Positions 1 through 5,498 of a DNA stretch of 14,448 nucleotides are shown piece after piece. The translations under genes and the position numbers were made by a program. The DNA is from Nocardioides ginsengisegetis. Its GTDB lineage: Bacteria > Actinomycetota > Actinomycetes > Propionibacteriales > Nocardioidaceae. Where the stretch lies: assembly GCF_014138045.1 (NCBI RefSeq), contig NZ_JACGXA010000004.1:1-14448 (forward strand), written 5' to 3'. Under the pieces are notes generated by a model, which saw only the letters and a program-made list of their open reading frames with translations, made no database searches and was not told the DNA's origin. How positions within the stretch are numbered: position 1 is the stretch's first letter; every line of letters begins with the position of its first letter.

Positions 1-2
1 GC

Positions 3-212
3 ATGGGCCTCGTTCCAGTGCTCTACCAGGGCGCATTCTCTCAGCACGCGGTCGAGGACCAGATCGATCGCCTCGATCAGCTCGGCTCAGTCGCTGCTCC
101 CGGCTTCTTCGATCCCGAGGGCGTCATCGTCTTCCACTCTGCCGCGCAGCAGATGTTCAAGGTCACCATCAAGGGCGACGAGGCCCCGAAGTCGCTGGCT
201 GGTGCGGCATGA
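3..212 (+). CDS. RNA ligase-like protein, C-terminal fragment
   Basis: This is the end of a gene whose 5' part lies left of the window; the ATG at 3 is probably an internal Met, because the frame is open to the window edge and the family is much longer than these 69 residues. The visible part contains PEGVIVFH followed by MFKVTIKGDE, which resembles motif IV (E-G-x-V) and motif V (K-x-x-K) of the ATP-dependent nucleic-acid ligase fold as found in phage RNA ligases. Such enzymes seal RNA nicks through a covalent AMP-lysine intermediate, often to repair host-cleaved tRNA. The catalytic KxDG motif would lie outside the window, so ligase activity is inferred. The stop overlaps the next start (ATGA). 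A related nucleotidyltransferase-fold protein is an alternative. Confidence 0.5.
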   Translation: MGLVPVLYQGAFSQHAVEDQIDRLDQLGSVAAPGFFDPEGVIVFHSAAQQMFKVTIKGDEAPKSLAGAA

Positions 213-385
213 ACCACGAGCCGTCCGATGAGCCAACCCGGCCTGCAACCCTCGTGTCCCGCAGCAAGTTCGAGTCCCTGGCGACCACGATCCACGGCGC
301 TGTCATCGAGTGCACCGCCGACGCCTACTTCCTCGACTACAACGGGCGGACCTACACGACGCCGCGGAAGGTCGTGGCGGCATGA
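209..385 (+). CDS. Small hypothetical protein, 58 aa
   Basis: A 58-residue reading frame starts at ATG 209, which overlaps the preceding TGA by four bases (ATGA), and it ends in another ATGA overlap with the next gene. The N-terminal third is polar and Pro-rich. The rest (SKFESLATTIHGAV through YFLDYNGRTYTTPRK) looks like a small beta-rich domain with aromatic residues. I see no cysteine pairs or catalytic motif and do not recognise the family. The continuous coupling on both sides and GC-rich third codon positions argue that it is a real gene. Function unknown. Confidence 0.6.
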   Translation: MNHEPSDEPTRPATLVSRSKFESLATTIHGAVIECTADAYFLDYNGRTYTTPRKVVAA

Positions 386-690
386 GCGCCGACAACTGGG
401 GCGTCTGCCCGCAGTGCAAGGTGTCCCGCGAGCGCGACATCGCCAACACCGAGCGGGCAGTCGCCGAGACCTACGGGAAGGTGTCGGTCGAGAAGTTCGA
501 TGACGCGCGAGCCCGCCTAGAGGCAAAGCGGGCCGAGCCCATCCAGTACACGCTTCGCGAGGACTACGAGATGGGCCTCGATGAAGATGGCGAGTTCTAC
601 GTCATCTACTCCGGCGGGTGCCGCGAGTGCGGACTGACCCACAAGTTCAAGCACTCCGAGCAGGTCGACCTCACCGGCGGTGCCGCATGA
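382..690 (+). CDS. Zinc-ribbon-like hypothetical protein, 102 aa
   Basis: The start is ATG 382, coupled by ATGA to the previous stop; an in-frame ATG at 310 would overlap the upstream gene far too much. The N-terminus reads DNWGVCPQCK and the C-terminal part reads GGCRECGLTHKF, so two CxxC knuckles about 65 residues apart could bind one zinc ion. Between them is a charged, probably helical segment (about residues 20-45) and an acidic stretch rich in Asp/Glu and Tyr. The form is common among small early proteins of actinobacterial phages, but no role is known to me. It may contact nucleic acid or a host protein; that is inference. Confidence 0.7.
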   Translation: MSADNWGVCPQCKVSRERDIANTERAVAETYGKVSVEKFDDARARLEAKRAEPIQYTLREDYEMGLDEDGEFYVIYSGGCRECGLTHKFKHSEQVDLTGGAA

Positions 691-863
691 AGCGCCGGAC
701 CTACCGACTCCCCGAGAGCCAGCTGCGTCACCTCGTGGGCGTCTCCGCACTCCACGACGGCGACTGTGTCCGCTGCCCCGACCCGATCCTCGTCAACCAG
801 CGGGTGGTTCCGCAGGGCGACGGGTGGATCCACGCGTCCTGCGCGTCGGGAGCGGACGAATGA
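687..863 (+). CDS. Small Cys/His protein, 58 aa
   Basis: ATG 687 overlaps the preceding stop (ATGA), and the TGA at the end overlaps the next ATG in the same way. The protein starts with a basic stretch (MKRRTYRLPES), then has CVRC around residues 31-34 and HASC near the C-terminus, giving a possible C3H zinc site. An in-frame ATG at 618 is rejected because it lies inside the previous gene. The middle reads LVNQRVVPQGDGWIHASC, typical of short phage proteins in which a Cys pair is followed by a Trp-Ile-His turn. No specific function can be assigned. Confidence 0.6.
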   Translation: MKRRTYRLPESQLRHLVGVSALHDGDCVRCPDPILVNQRVVPQGDGWIHASCASGADE

Positions 864-1351
864 GCCGCGAGTGGAAGCCGGGCGACGTGGCGATAGTGAC
901 GAACCAGTCCGGCGAGAGTGGCCGCGCGATCCGCTTCTCTGGTTCGCCAGAGGATGGCTGGTTCGCCGAGCGCGACGGCATCGGCGGCGACCTTACGGAC
1001 GCCCGCCCCCTCGTCGTCATCGACCCCGAGAACCGCGAACAGGTCGAACGGCTGTGCAACTTGGTTGACGGCGCTTTCAACGACACCCGCATCGATGGGA
1101 CCGGGCCGACCAGTACGGAACTTGCGCAGGCCGCCCTTCGCGAGTTCGCCAACCCGACCCCGCCGAAGCCCGAGGAACCGACCGGACTCGGCGCCGTGGT
1201 CGTGGACGAGAAGGGTCGCCTCTGGGTAAACCTCACCGACCCGAAGTGCAGCACCCACACCGATCCGTGGGTCAGCGTCCACGACCCCGACCGATGGGCC
1301 TCCTACGCGGACATCGCCGCCGTCAAGGTGCTCTCTGGTGGTGTCGCATGA
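860..1351 (+). CDS. Two-module hypothetical protein, 163 aa
   Basis: The ATG at 860 is coupled to the previous stop (ATGA); an in-frame ATG at 680 would cover the whole preceding gene and is rejected. Residues 1-75 start WKPGDVAIVTN and contain ARPLVVIDPENREQVERL, a type of small beta-barrel module I associate with actinobacterial phage accessory proteins. After a Pro-rich linker, the C-terminal part has PTGLGAVVVDEKGRLWV and ends SYADIAAVKVLSGG, which resembles a second, separately recurring phage module. The protein therefore looks like a fusion of two small domains. No catalytic residues are evident. Role unknown; the modular build fits the cassette shuffling seen elsewhere in this window. 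Confidence 0.65.
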   Translation: MSREWKPGDVAIVTNQSGESGRAIRFSGSPEDGWFAERDGIGGDLTDARPLVVIDPENREQVERLCNLVDGAFNDTRIDGTGPTSTELAQAALREFANPTPPKPEEPTGLGAVVVDEKGRLWVNLTDPKCSTHTDPWVSVHDPDRWASYADIAAVKVLSGGVA

Positions 1352-1620
1352 GCCCCGACACCTACGCCGCCCTGTTCCTGATCGCCGTCGCCGTCGGGTT
1401 CGCGCTCCCCTCGCTGCTCATCCGCGCCCTCGTCTACATCGAGGCCCGCGACAACCGCTGGCAGGCCGAGTCCGACGCCGACTTCGCAGAGCGCCGAGTC
1501 GACGAATGGTTCGCCGCTGTCGACCAGGCCGTCGCCATCACCTGCGCCGAACCCATCTACGCCGAACTCGCCGTCAAGCGGTTGCGCGCCGAGCTGGACG
1601 CGTGGGGTGAGACCGCATGA
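1348..1620 (+). CDS. Small membrane protein, 90 aa
   Basis: ATG 1348 overlaps the previous TGA. Residues about 5-28 (TYAALFLIAVAVGFALPSLL) form one strongly hydrophobic segment without a cleavage site, so this is probably a single-pass inner-membrane protein with the charged C-terminal part (RDNRWQAESDADFAERRVDEW onward, probably helical) in the cytoplasm. An early membrane protein of this form in a phage could serve in superinfection exclusion or anchor a complex, but the sequence gives no proof. It is not an obvious holin: it is single-pass and lies far from lysis genes. The 3' end overlaps the next start by ATGA. Confidence 0.6.
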   Translation: MSPDTYAALFLIAVAVGFALPSLLIRALVYIEARDNRWQAESDADFAERRVDEWFAAVDQAVAITCAEPIYAELAVKRLRAELDAWGETA

Positions 1621-1847
1621 CCGCTCAAAGCGACGCCCACCTCAACGGAGACTGCTGGCCCTCTCAATGCCAGATCTGTCAGGCCGAGGAAGACGCCCGC
1701 GAACCACTCAGCGGCGTCTATGGCGCCTGCGCCGGCTGCGGGGCAATCGAAGCCAACCTCGTCAAGCCAACCGGCGCCCGCGACCTGTCCGCGATCGGCG
1801 AACACCACGCCTACCCCACCGGCTACGGATGCGAGTTCTGCGCGTGA
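1617..1847 (+). CDS. Zinc-ribbon protein, 76 aa
   Basis: Start ATG 1617 is coupled to the previous stop. Three CxxC pairs are visible: CQIC near residue 18, CAGC near residue 38 and CEFC at the extreme C-terminus; an additional Cys at residue 13 precedes them. This spacing would allow one or two structural zinc sites in a protein with little other hydrophobic core. The final residues CEFCA end directly at the stop, which overlaps a GTG for the next, also Cys-rich, gene. The adjacent pair may have related roles, such as binding nucleic acid or host RNA polymerase; that is inference. Confidence 0.6.
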   Translation: MTAQSDAHLNGDCWPSQCQICQAEEDAREPLSGVYGACAGCGAIEANLVKPTGARDLSAIGEHHAYPTGYGCEFCA

Positions 1848-2002
1848 ACACCTACGACGACCACGACGACCTCGCTTGCCCAATGTGCTGCCGCGAGGCA
1901 TGCCAGACCTGCGCCGCCCCTTGCGAACACACCGACCCCCTGTGCGTCAGGTGCTGCCGGCTCTACCACCAGAACGAACCGATCCGAGAGGACGTCGCAT
2001 GA
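1844..2002 (+). CDS. Cys-rich mini-protein, 52 aa, GTG start
   Basis: The GTG at 1844 overlaps the preceding TGA (GTGA), and the gene ends in an ATGA overlap with the exonuclease gene, so the start is fixed by coupling on both sides. Nine cysteines fall within 27 residues: CPMCC, then C, CQTC-like spacing, C, and C-x2-CC. That is enough for two zinc ions or a cross-brace fold. A short acidic N-terminus (NTYDDHDDL) precedes the cysteine block. I do not recognise a named family. It is a good candidate for a B-box- or RING-like mini zinc fold, but this rests on cysteine spacing alone. Confidence 0.5.
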   Translation: MNTYDDHDDLACPMCCREACQTCAAPCEHTDPLCVRCCRLYHQNEPIREDVA

Positions 2003-2676
2003 CGCTGCACATCCTGGACGTTGAGCAGGGAACGCCTCCGTGGCATGACGCTCGCCGAGGAATCGTGACCGCCTCGACCGTCGGCAAGCTACTGACCCCC
2101 ACGCTCAAGGTCGCATCCAACGACGTGTCCCGAGGCATCACCGCAACCCTCGTCGCCGAACGCATCACCGGCCACACCGAGGAAACCGGCATGAGCCCCG
2201 ACATGTGGCGAGGTGTCGAGTCCGAGCCGATCGCCCGCGACCTCTACTCCGGCCACTACCAGCAGGCCGTCGAGGTCGGGTTCATGCGCCGCGACGAAGA
2301 CGACTGGACGCTCGGATACTCGCCCGATGGCCTCGTGGCTGACGACGGGCTGATCGAGATCAAGTCGCCCCGCCAGAAGACCCACCTGAACACGATTCTG
2401 GCGAACGAGGTCCCGACGCACTACATGCCGCAGTTGCAGGCCGGGCTACTCGTCTCCGGCCGCAAGTGGATCGACTTTGTGTCCTACTGCGGCGGCCTCC
2501 CCCTCTGGGTCAAACGCGTCACACCCGACCCCGCCTGGTTCGACGCCATCACCGCAGCCTGCCAGCAGTTCGAGAAGGCCGCCGCCGAAATGGGCGCGGC
2601 CTACACCCAAGCAATCGTCGGCCTCCCCACCACGGAGCGGGTCGACTTCAACCGAGTGGAGTTGAAGCTCGCATGA
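1999..2676 (+). CDS. YqaJ/lambda-exonuclease-type recombination exonuclease
   Basis: A 225-residue PD-(D/E)xK nuclease of the YqaJ/lambda Red exonuclease family, which resects double-stranded DNA ends 5' to 3' to expose single strands for annealing. The family marks are all present: GTPPWHDARRGIVTAS at residues 11-26, the conserved acid in the GVESEP segment (E74/E76), LGYSPDG with D110, IEIKSP giving E120 and K122, and the QLQAGL glutamines Q145/Q147. The length is normal. The start is ATG 1999 (ATGA overlap); an in-frame upstream ATG at 1720 would bury two genes. A probable ssDNA-binding/annealing partner follows two genes later at 2936 and a resolvase-like nuclease at 4055, making a recombination module. 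Confidence in the family is high. Confidence 0.92.
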   Translation: MTLHILDVEQGTPPWHDARRGIVTASTVGKLLTPTLKVASNDVSRGITATLVAERITGHTEETGMSPDMWRGVESEPIARDLYSGHYQQAVEVGFMRRDEDDWTLGYSPDGLVADDGLIEIKSPRQKTHLNTILANEVPTHYMPQLQAGLLVSGRKWIDFVSYCGGLPLWVKRVTPDPAWFDAITAACQQFEKAAAEMGAAYTQAIVGLPTTERVDFNRVELKLA

Positions 2677-2936
2677 AGCACGTCGAAGACCGTTCGGCCA
2701 TCCGACCGAGGCCGCATCACTACATGAACGCGGACGGCACCTGTCACGCGGGCGACCTCATGGAGCACGGGACGCCGTTCGTCGCGCTCTACGACGCCGA
2801 GGAACTGTGTCGCATCGTCAACGCGGAGAAGGCGGAGGCGTGGGACGAGGGCAAGTGGGCGTGCTACAGCGCCGAGCGCGAATCCCGCGACGGCTCGGCC
2901 CTCATCAACCCCTACGCCAGACACCTGGAGCACTGA
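2673..2936 (+). CDS. Hypothetical protein, 87 aa, in the recombination module
   Basis: ATG 2673 overlaps the exonuclease stop (ATGA), and the TGA at its end shares a base with the ATG of the next gene (TGATG). The protein is His-rich at the N-terminus (RPRPHHYMNADGTCHAGDLM) and continues with LYDAEELCRIVNAEKAEAW, a probable helix. There are three Cys residues but no clear CxxC pair. Its place between the exonuclease and its probable partner suggests a role in the same process or a hitchhiking accessory gene. I do not recognise the family. Confidence 0.6.
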   Translation: MKHVEDRSAIRPRPHHYMNADGTCHAGDLMEHGTPFVALYDAEELCRIVNAEKAEAWDEGKWACYSAERESRDGSALINPYARHLEH

Positions 2937-3475
2937 TGCGCGTCACCATCGAAAAGAAGACCGACCAGCTCAACTATGAAGACTTCCTGGGCGGCGTGAC
3001 GCGAATCGTCACCATCGCAGGAGTCAAGGCCGGCACCAAGGAGCAGCAGTACGACATCGCCATCGAAGGCGACACGCGCTTCTGGCGACCAGCCGTCACG
3101 GTCCTCAAGCAACTGGTCGACGCGTGGGGCGACGATGCTACCGAGTGGGTTGGACGCCGCGCCGAACTGTACGGCGACCCGGAGGTCTCGTTCGGCCGCG
3201 ACAAGGTCGGCGGAATCAGGGTCTCTCGGCTCTCCCACATCGACGGCCCGAGGACCGCGAACCTGACGATCACCAGGGGCAAGCGCGGCAACTTCACCGT
3301 GACACCGCTGCCTGACACGCCCACCGCACCCCCCGAGCCCACCGCCGAAGAGGTCGCCGCCTGCACCGACGTCGACCAGTTGAAGGCGATGTGGCGCAAC
3401 TCCAGCCCCGAGCGTCGCCAGCAGATCGAGCAGAGGGTGGCCGACCTCAACGACGAGCCGACGGGTGACGCCTAA
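2936..3475 (+). CDS. Probable ssDNA-binding/annealing protein of the recombination module, 179 aa
   Basis: The start ATG 2936 shares a base with the preceding stop. Residues 12-30 (LNYEDFLGGVTRIVTIAGV) and 63-102 (AWGDDATEWVGRRAELYGD, then VGGIRVSRLSHI) match a widespread phage family that I know only as uncharacterised proteins lying beside replication and recombination genes; the pattern suggests a compact beta-rich (OB-like) fold. A proline-rich linker follows (about 122-132), then a helical tail (TAEEVAACTDVDQLKAMW to the C-terminus) like the tails of many phage RecT/Erf-type annealing proteins. No classical RecT, Erf or Red-beta gene is visible near the YqaJ exonuclease, so this is the best candidate for its single-strand partner. 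That role is inference. Confidence 0.6.
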   Translation: MRVTIEKKTDQLNYEDFLGGVTRIVTIAGVKAGTKEQQYDIAIEGDTRFWRPAVTVLKQLVDAWGDDATEWVGRRAELYGDPEVSFGRDKVGGIRVSRLSHIDGPRTANLTITRGKRGNFTVTPLPDTPTAPPEPTAEEVAACTDVDQLKAMWRNSSPERRQQIEQRVADLNDEPTGDA

Positions 3476-3570
3476 TGCGCGCCCTGGTCGCGGTCGCTGC
3501 CGTGTGGCCGCTGCTCGTCGAGGTGAAGGCGTTCAGGACGGCGCTGGTGGTTGCGGGGTGGGGCGGGTGA
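3475..3570 (+). CDS. Possible 31-aa ORF between the annealing-type protein and HNH
   Basis: ATG 3475 overlaps the preceding TAA (TAATG), and its TGA overlaps the GTG of the HNH gene. The product is short and hydrophobic (MRALVAVAAVWPLLVEVKAF at the N-terminus), compatible with a membrane peptide but equally with a chance frame. It could be a translational bridge into the HNH gene or the remnant of a gene cut off when the HNH was acquired. No family is recognised. Coupling is the only positive evidence. Confidence 0.3.
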   Translation: MRALVAVAAVWPLLVEVKAFRTALVVAGWGG

Positions 3571-4055
3571 AGACCTGCTCAACGGAAGGCTGTGCGCAGC
3601 CATCGATGGCTAGGGGCCTTTGTCGGCTCCACTACGAACGGGCGACTAGGGGCTATGTCCCGCGCACTCCGGCCAGCCCACTAGATAGCTGGTTTGAGAA
3701 GACCAAAGGTTGCTGGATCTGGAAGGGCCACATCACTAGGTATGGCTACGGCCAGCTCCGCGGCAAGAAGGCACACCGCTTGGTCTATGAAGCAATGGTC
3801 GGGCCAATCCCCGAGGGATTGGTGATCGACCACCTATGTCGCAATCGGGCGTGTGTCAATCCAGAACACATGGAGCCCGTCACCAATGAGGAGAATCTCG
3901 ACCGCGGAGCTCGCAGCCCCAGTAAGACGACTTGCCCGGTGGGGCACTCATACACGCCCGAAAACACCTACGTCTACAACGGCGCCCGCCAATGCCGGAC
4001 GTGCAGGCGTGAAGCGGCGCGGCGGTATCGGGCGCGGATCGCGGAGGCGAGCTAG
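3567..4055 (+). CDS. HNH homing-type endonuclease, 162 aa
   Basis: A stand-alone HNH endonuclease of the kind often mobile in phages. The start is GTG 3567, overlapping the preceding TGA; the frame upstream of it is open but does not look coding. Residues 4-22 form a zinc finger (CSTEGC ... CRLH). The core follows: GCWIWKGHIT at 48-57, HRLVYEAMVGPIPEG at 70-84, then IDHLCRNRACVNPEHM at 87-102, with D88-H89, Cys pair C91/C96, N98 and H101 as the HNH catalytic and metal residues. A C-terminal CPVGH ... CRTCRREAARRYR unit probably binds DNA. The DNA is visibly richer in A/T than its neighbours and uses rarer codons (ATA, AGG, CTA, TAG-adjacent runs), which suggests recent transfer. It sits between two recombination genes that are usually close together. 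Confidence 0.88.
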   Translation: MKTCSTEGCAQPSMARGLCRLHYERATRGYVPRTPASPLDSWFEKTKGCWIWKGHITRYGYGQLRGKKAHRLVYEAMVGPIPEGLVIDHLCRNRACVNPEHMEPVTNEENLDRGARSPSKTTCPVGHSYTPENTYVYNGARQCRTCRREAARRYRARIAEAS

Positions 4056-4405
4056 TGACTCGCAACCGCGCCACCGCCAAGAAGGCCGGCACCGCATGGG
4101 AGACGGCGATCGTCGGCGCGCTCGTCGCCTACGGATGGCCCCACGCTGAACGCCGACGCCTAGCGGGAGCCGCCGACAAGGGTGACATAGCCGGCATCCC
4201 CGGCGTCGTCATCGAAGCGAAGAACACCAAGGGGTATGCGCTCGCCGAAGCTGTCGACGAAGCCAACCATGAGGCCGTCAACGCCTCCGCACCCATCGGT
4301 GTCGCCTGGTTGAAGCGCAAGGGCAAGACCGACCCGCTCGCCGGCTACGTCGTCATGGACGGCGCGACCTTCCTGCGGCTGCTCGGAGAGGCGGGCTACC
4401 AGTGA
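4055..4405 (+). CDS. Holliday-junction-resolvase-like PD-(D/E)xK nuclease, 116 aa
   Basis: A small nuclease-fold protein resembling those annotated as Holliday junction resolvases in actinobacterial phages. Motif residues are E16 in GTAWETAIV, GAADKGDIAGIPG with D44, and IEAKN giving E54 and K56, that is E...D...E-x-K of the restriction-endonuclease-like fold. A mixed helix/strand C-terminal part (GVAWLKRKGKTDPLAGYVV, then FLRLLGEAGY) matches the family's usual end and length. It would cut branched DNA made by recombination or replication before packaging. GTG 4055 shares a base with the TAG of the HNH gene, and the TGA overlaps the next GTG. Binding to junctions specifically is inferred from family resemblance; a general VRR-NUC-like nuclease is the alternative. 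Confidence 0.82.
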   Translation: MTRNRATAKKAGTAWETAIVGALVAYGWPHAERRRLAGAADKGDIAGIPGVVIEAKNTKGYALAEAVDEANHEAVNASAPIGVAWLKRKGKTDPLAGYVVMDGATFLRLLGEAGYQ

Positions 4406-4638
4406 CCATCGCCGCCAACCTCGCCACCCTGGCCGCCGACCTCAACGGCTGGACCAACGCCATCGACAAGGCCAGACGCGCCTACGCCCAGCACCTCAAC
4501 GAGCTCGAAGCCCACACGATCTGCCGCGACTGCGACCGACCAGCCACCAGCCAAGGCCGCTGCGACCCACACCGCCGCCGCTACTGGTCCGAATGCAGCC
4601 AGCGCGCCCGCGACAAGAAGAAGGAGACCACGGCATGA
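4402..4638 (+). CDS. Small protein with Cys/His cluster, 78 aa
   Basis: GTG 4402 overlaps the resolvase-like gene's stop (GTGA). Residues 1-37 form a probable amphipathic helix pair (ANLATLAADLNGWTNAIDKA, then RRAYAQHLNELEAH). After that comes ICRDCDRPATSQGRCDPH, a C-x2-C ... C-x2-H zinc knuckle, then a basic tail (RARDKKKE). A helical oligomerisation region plus a basic zinc knuckle suits nucleic-acid binding. The family is not recognised. The stop overlaps the next ATG. Confidence 0.6.
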   Translation: MTIAANLATLAADLNGWTNAIDKARRAYAQHLNELEAHTICRDCDRPATSQGRCDPHRRRYWSECSQRARDKKKETTA

Positions 4639-4991
4639 CCCGCCACTGGGACCGCGACGAATCCCCATCCACTCTCACCCACGGCGAATGGCGACTCGAC
4701 CCGAAGACCCGCGTGCTCGTGTGGGTTGACGCACCGCCCGTCAAGGAAGACCCGATCGCCTGCTACGTCTGTTTTGCCACCATCTACCAGTCTTGCCGGA
4801 CCATCGGCGGCAGTCGCACCAAGGACCACGCCGGACGCGCACCCCGTCTGTGCCGTTGTGGACGCGAGCCGTCCTACCGCGCTTCCTACTGCGACACCTG
4901 CCGACCAGAGGAGCACCGGGCACGCGCTCGAGCGAGCAAGCGACGTGTGGCTGACCGCAGGTGGGCCGAGTCTCAGCGGGAGGCGGCGTGA
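4635..4991 (+). CDS. Double zinc-ribbon protein, 118 aa
   Basis: The start is ATG 4635 (ATGA overlap); an in-frame ATG at 4593 is buried in the preceding gene. The first 40 residues are polar with a WRLDPKTRVLVWVDAPP strand pair. Then come CYVCFATIYQSCRT, with a further Cys near residue 74, and LCRCGREPSYRASYCDTC, giving at least two zinc-binding sites. A highly basic Arg-rich C-terminal helix follows (HRARARASKRRVADRRW). The C-terminal basic helix after a ribbon suggests DNA or RNA binding. Related Cys patterns are common in actinobacterial phages without known function. Confidence 0.62.
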   Translation: MTRHWDRDESPSTLTHGEWRLDPKTRVLVWVDAPPVKEDPIACYVCFATIYQSCRTIGGSRTKDHAGRAPRLCRCGREPSYRASYCDTCRPEEHRARARASKRRVADRRWAESQREAA

Positions 4992-5209
4992 GCGGGCAGT
5001 TCGAGGACGACGGCGACAAGATCCGCGAGCTGCTGGCCGCGCTCACCGCCGAGCGTTACCGCTCTCCCTGGTGGCGCACACCCGCCGACCACCACCCCGC
5101 GAGCGCACCCGACGCGCTCACCGACTGGGACGACTCAGAAGCGACCTGCGCGCGACGTCGGCGGGCGATGGCAGCGGACTTCGAGCAGGAGAAGAGGGCT
5201 GCGTCGTGA
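4988..5209 (+). CDS. Small hypothetical protein, 73 aa
   Basis: GTG 4988 overlaps the previous TGA; an in-frame ATG at 4961 is inside the upstream gene and lacks the coupling. The product has an acidic helix (FEDDGDKIRELLAALTAERY), a linker rich in His and Pro, and a second charged helix (RRRRAMAADFEQEKRA). The segment RSPWWRTPADHHP in the middle is distinctive. One Cys only, so no zinc site. The family is not recognised. Its stop shares a base with the next ATG (TGATG). Confidence 0.6.
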   Translation: MSGQFEDDGDKIRELLAALTAERYRSPWWRTPADHHPASAPDALTDWDDSEATCARRRRAMAADFEQEKRAAS

Positions 5210-5361
5210 TGGGCCGACACGCGCACCCCACCCCCCACTGTCCACTGGGGATTCCGCCTGTGCTATGGGAAAATGGGGCCACAGATGAAGACGGCCCGGA
5301 CGCGGAGTTGGTACCTCCGGCCGGGCCTACCGATCAGCACCAAAGGAGAGTGATCGGCTGA
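5209..5361 (+). CDS. Possible 50-aa protein, overlapping a leader hairpin
   Basis: ATG 5209 shares a base with the preceding stop and the frame runs to TGA 5359-5361, which shares a base with the ATG of the next gene. The predicted product is low in hydrophobic content and Pro-rich (AHPTPHCPLGIPPVLWENGA at the start), with no recognised domain. The same DNA carries a strong inverted repeat (5293-5327) and is locally less codon-biased than the flanks, so an alternative is that this stretch is mainly an untranslated leader of the replication operon. I hold the two readings as about equal. Confidence 0.35.
   Translation: MGRHAHPTPHCPLGIPPVLWENGATDEDGPDAELVPPAGPTDQHQRRVIG
5293..5327 (+). promoter_or_regulatory. 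Leader hairpin upstream of the replication genes
   Basis: GGCCCGG (5293-5299) pairs perfectly with CCGGGCC (5321-5327), and inside it GGAG (5304-5307) pairs with CTCC (5315-5318), giving an eleven-pair stem with one interior loop. No T-run follows, so it is not a good intrinsic terminator. It lies 14 bases before the AAAGGAG ribosome-binding site (5342-5348) of the next gene, so it could tune translation or messenger stability. A weak extended -10-like TGCTATGGG sits upstream at 5261-5269, without a convincing -35. Confidence 0.45.
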
Positions 5362-5498
5362 TGGCTATCTTGCCACCACCAACCCCCGGCGCGCACGACG
5401 ACGTACCTCCTTGCCCCAACTGTGGCGAGGACATCACCAGCGACTTGCACCACGACTGGTGCATCGCGCCCCTGGATCAGATCGAGGGGTGGGTCTAG
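5361..5498 (+). CDS. Zinc-finger mini-protein, 45 aa
   Basis: ATG 5361 shares a base with the preceding TGA and is preceded by a strong but somewhat distant AAAGGAG at 5342-5348 (12-base spacing). The protein has CPNCGEDITSD then LHHDWC, a C-x2-C ... H/C pattern that can hold one zinc. The last codon TAG shares a base with the GTG of the replication initiator. Very short zinc-finger proteins directly before the initiator are common in such phages; role unknown. Confidence 0.55.
   Translation: MAILPPPTPGAHDDVPPCPNCGEDITSDLHHDWCIAPLDQIEGWV

Noticed and set aside
728..1282. A 184-codon reading frame on the - strand
   Set aside because: Shadow of the 860-1351 gene; no coupling, no ribosome-binding site and no recognisable motif.
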